A stretch of 6,748 nt of DNA from an uncultured Lachnospiraceae bacterium. Its GTDB lineage: Bacteria > Bacillota > Clostridia > Lachnospirales > Lachnospiraceae. Made by a program: the position numbers and the translations under genes. Location of the stretch: NCBI GenBank assembly GCA_947653315.1, contig CANTGP010000169.1, positions 1-6,748 on the forward strand, in the 5' to 3' direction. The notes under the pieces were generated by a model. It worked only from the letters and a program-made list of their open reading frames with translations, ran no database searches and was not told where the DNA came from. Each line of letters opens with the position of its first letter. Position 1 is the stretch's first letter. Of this stretch, positions 4,406 through 6,748 are shown in pieces.

Positions 4406-6589
4406 ATGAAGAAGAACAAGGCAATCATAACGCTGTTGGTGATGGTTCTGCTTCTTGGCGGTTTTGCCTATACCGCCGTGGAGGGAATCGGAACCGAGAA
4501 GGCGGGGGCGGCATCCGGCATTAAGCTGGGACTGGACCTTGCCGGGGGTGTGAGCATCACGTACCAGGTGGTGGGGGATGAAGAACCGTCCGCGGAGGAT
4601 ATGGCGGATACCATATACAAGCTGCAAAGGCGTGTGGAGGGTTACAGTAATGAATCGCAGGTATACCAGGAAGGTTCCGACCGGATTAACATTGAAATTC
4701 CGGGCGTGTCCGATGCCAATGCGATTTTGGAAGAATTGGGAAAACCCGGTTCGCTGGTATTTTTGGATTCCTCCCAAAATGTGGTGCTGACGGGGACGGA
4801 TATTGCGGACGCGCGGGCAGCGACCCAGCAGGACCAAATGGGAAACAGCGAGTTCGTGGTTTCCCTGACCATGACGGAGGAGGGCAGGGAGAAATTTGCC
4901 GAGGCAACGCGGGCGGCATATCCCACCAACGACATTATTTCCATTGTATATGATAATGTGGTGATTCGTACACCAAGGGTACAGGCGGAAATTACGGACG
5001 GACAGGCAGTCATTACCGGTATGGAGTCCTTTGAGGATGCGGAGCAGCTTGCCTCCACCATCCGTATCGGCGGTCTTAGGCTGGAACTGGAGGAACTGCG
5101 TTCCAATGTGGTAGGGGCACAGCTCGGTTCCACGGCAATTGCTTCCAGTTTAAAGGCGGCGGCGGTAGGATTTGCGCTGGTAGTTGTCTTTATGATTGTG
5201 GTTTATTATGTGATGGGGCTGGCAGCCAGCTTTGCGCTGGGTATCTATACGGCGCTAATTGTCATTTTGTTAAATTTGTTTGAAATTACGCTGACCCTGC
5301 CGGGAATTGCAGGTATCATTCTTTCGATTGGTATGGCGGTGGATGCCAATGTCATTATTTTTGCGAGAATCCGGGAAGAACTGGCGACGGGAAAGAGCGT
5401 GCAGTCGGCGGTGAAGACCGGTTTTGAAAAAGCGTTTTCCGCTATTTTGGACGGGAATGTTACGACCCTGATTGCCGCTTTGGTGCTTGGACTTAAAGGT
5501 TCGGGAACCGTTAAGGGGTTTGCGCAGACTTTGGCGCTGGGTATTGTTTTATCCATGTTTACGGCGCTTGTCATTACGAAACAGCTTTTAAAGGCTATGT
5601 ATGCGGTAGGGCTTAAGGACGAAAAAATTTACGGCGTCGGAAAAGAGAAAAAGACGGCGGATTTCCTTTCCCGGAAAACGGTATTTTTTGCATTGTCCCT
5701 GTTGGTCATCGTGGGCGGTTTCGCGGTAATGGGAGTGAACAAGTCTTCTAAAGGAAGCGCGTTAAATTACAGTTTGGAATTTGTGGGCGGTACTTCCACC
5801 AATGTGGTGTTTAACGAGGATATGACCATCGAGGATATCGATACAAAGGTGGTTCCGTACATTGAGGCGGTTACGGGCGACGGCAACGTGCAGACGCAGA
5901 AGGTTGCGGGAACCAATGAGGTAATCTTTAAGACGAGGACGCTGACGGTGGAGGAAAGGGAGCAGTTTAAAGACGCCATGGTAAGCAACTTCTCCGTGGA
6001 CGCGGAAAAGATTATTGCGGAAACCATCAGTTCCACCATCAGTAAGGAAATGCAGTCGGATGCCATTGTCGCCATTTTAATTGCAACGGCATGTATGCTG
6101 GTATATATTTGGTTCCGGTTTAAGGATATCCGGTTCGGCGCCAGCGCAGTGGCGGCCCTGGTGCATGACGTGCTTGTGGTACTTGCCTTTTATGCGGTGG
6201 CAAGGGTGTCGGTCAGCAGTACGTTTATCGCATGTATGCTGACGATTGTCGGGTATTCCATTAATGCTACGATTGTTATTTTTGACCGTATCCGTGAAAA
6301 TATGGCGCTGATGGGCAAAAAGGACGATTTGAAGGAAATGGTGAACCGGAGTATCAGCCAAACGCTGTCGAGGAGTATTTTTACGTCGCTGACCACGTTC
6401 TTTATGGTGGCATCCCTCTATGTGTTCGGTGTGACCAGTATCCGGGAGTTTGCACTGCCTTTGATGGTGGGTATCATATGCGGTACGTATTCTTCCGTGT
6501 GCATTACGGGAGCGCTGTGGTATGTACTGCGGACGAAGATTGTAAAGAAGGATACGGACGGCAGCGCCGGACGGAAAAATAAAAAGTAG
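4406..6589 (+). CDS. secDF: Fused protein translocase subunit SecDF
   Basis: The 727-residue protein fuses SecD and SecF, the RND-like membrane parts that use the ion gradient to help Sec pull proteins across the membrane. The SecD half has helix 1 (about 5-25), the D1 motif LGLDLAGG (41-48), a large external domain, and helices 2-6 from about 251. The latter include PGIAGIILSIGMAVDANVII with the conserved Asp313. The SecF half starts with helix 7 (about 424-444), has LEFVGGT (457-463, Glu458 where Asp is usual), and five more helices including GYSINATIVIFDRIREN. There the common SecF Asp after Asn is Ala621. The start is the ATG at 4406 (MKKNKAIITLL); ATG 4394 and GTG 4361 are in-frame alternatives. 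The length suits the fused family. No promoter is seen in the 52-bp gap, so it is probably co-transcribed with scfB. yajC is not in the window. Confidence 0.96.
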   Translation: MKKNKAIITLLVMVLLLGGFAYTAVEGIGTEKAGAASGIKLGLDLAGGVSITYQVVGDEEPSAEDMADTIYKLQRRVEGYSNESQVYQEGSDRINIEIPGVSDANAILEELGKPGSLVFLDSSQNVVLTGTDIADARAATQQDQMGNSEFVVSLTMTEEGREKFAEATRAAYPTNDIISIVYDNVVIRTPRVQAEITDGQAVITGMESFEDAEQLASTIRIGGLRLELEELRSNVVGAQLGSTAIASSLKAAAVGFALVVVFMIVVYYVMGLAASFALGIYTALIVILLNLFEITLTLPGIAGIILSIGMAVDANVIIFARIREELATGKSVQSAVKTGFEKAFSAILDGNVTTLIAALVLGLKGSGTVKGFAQTLALGIVLSMFTALVITKQLLKAMYAVGLKDEKIYGVGKEKKTADFLSRKTVFFALSLLVIVGGFAVMGVNKSSKGSALNYSLEFVGGTSTNVVFNEDMTIEDIDTKVVPYIEAVTGDGNVQTQKVAGTNEVIFKTRTLTVEEREQFKDAMVSNFSVDAEKIIAETISSTISKEMQSDAIVAILIATACMLVYIWFRFKDIRFGASAVAALVHDVLVVLAFYAVARVSVSSTFIACMLTIVGYSINATIVIFDRIRENMALMGKKDDLKEMVNRSISQTLSRSIFTSLTTFFMVASLYVFGVTSIREFALPLMVGIICGTYSSVCITGALWYVLRTKIVKKDTDGSAGRKNKK

Positions 6590-6623
6590 GAATACGGGAC
6601 TGGGAAAGTACTGTGTCAGGCGG

Positions 6624-6689
6624 TACGGTGTAACCGGCGGACGGGTCAGGAGAGACTGGCTTGGTCAGGACCGGTTATGCCGTATTTTT
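6624..6689 (+). terminator. Rho-independent terminator of secDF
   Basis: Arms 6624-6637 and 6671-6684 pair over 14 bases with two G-T pairs, around a 33-base loop, followed by TTTTT at 6685-6689. It starts 34 bases after the secDF stop and should end the scfA-scfB-secDF transcript. Confidence 0.8.
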
Positions 6690-6690
6690 A

Positions 6691-6748
6691 TGCACACGGG
6701 CACCCCAAGGAAGATGCCGGCAAAGCTGGCGGGTGCCCGGCGCGCGAG
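6691..6748 (+). repeat. Hairpin repeat, copy 3 (runs to the window edge)
   Basis: This copy starts with TGCACACGGGC one base after the T run of the secDF terminator and ends with GCCCGGCGCGCGAG exactly at the window edge, so the unit may continue. The outer stem is 6697-6705 with 6731-6739 (9 perfect pairs). A 10-base 5' bulge follows, then an inner stem 6716-6721 with 6725-6730 (6 pairs, one G-T) and an AAA loop. It has the best outer stem of the three copies. Confidence 0.85.

Overview
The window looks like a piece of a Firmicutes chromosome from class Clostridia, most likely Lachnospiraceae. The reasons are a SCIFF ribosomal-peptide pair (scfA/scfB), a fused SecDF translocase, a TIGR04086/DUF3792-type small membrane protein, a DUF5722 protein, AGGAGG-type ribosome binding sites, TTG/GTG start candidates, and roughly balanced GC. 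All genes read on the + strand. The genus cannot be fixed from this sequence.

Layout. Positions 2-1936 hold the 3' part of a large gene whose start lies left of the window. Its product has a basic, cytoplasmic N-terminus with a tandem heptad repeat, one membrane anchor, a charged linker, a probable beta domain, and a DUF5722 glycosidase-like domain outside the cell. Positions 2019-2441 encode a four-helix membrane protein. A promoter with an extended -10 (about 2499-2527) then drives scfA (2561-2704), the 47-residue six-cysteine SCIFF precursor. A hairpin (2727-2752) follows, and then about 135 bp of stacked hairpin repeats that precede scfB (2908-4353), the radical SAM/SPASM maturase. After 52 bp comes secDF (4406-6589), closed by a strong hairpin-plus-T terminator (6624-6689).

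How the genes fit together. ScfB should bind ScfA through its N-terminal recognition domain and install a Cys-to-Thr thioether. The residues matching the bond reported for the characterised homologue CteA, Cys32 and Thr37, are both present. scfB and secDF have no obvious promoter of their own and are probably read through the hairpin region behind scfA. That arrangement would give much peptide and less maturase and translocase. The link between SCIFF and Sec is by neighbourhood only, because the role of the peptide is unknown.

The least explained part of the window is a family of about 41-59 bp hairpin repeats. Two copies lie between scfA and scfB, around a perfect 13-bp-arm palindrome. A third starts directly after the secDF terminator and runs off the right edge. 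The copies differ by base changes that keep the stems paired, so the element is probably selected as RNA or hairpin DNA. Two copies begin directly behind terminator T-tails with the same junction sequence.
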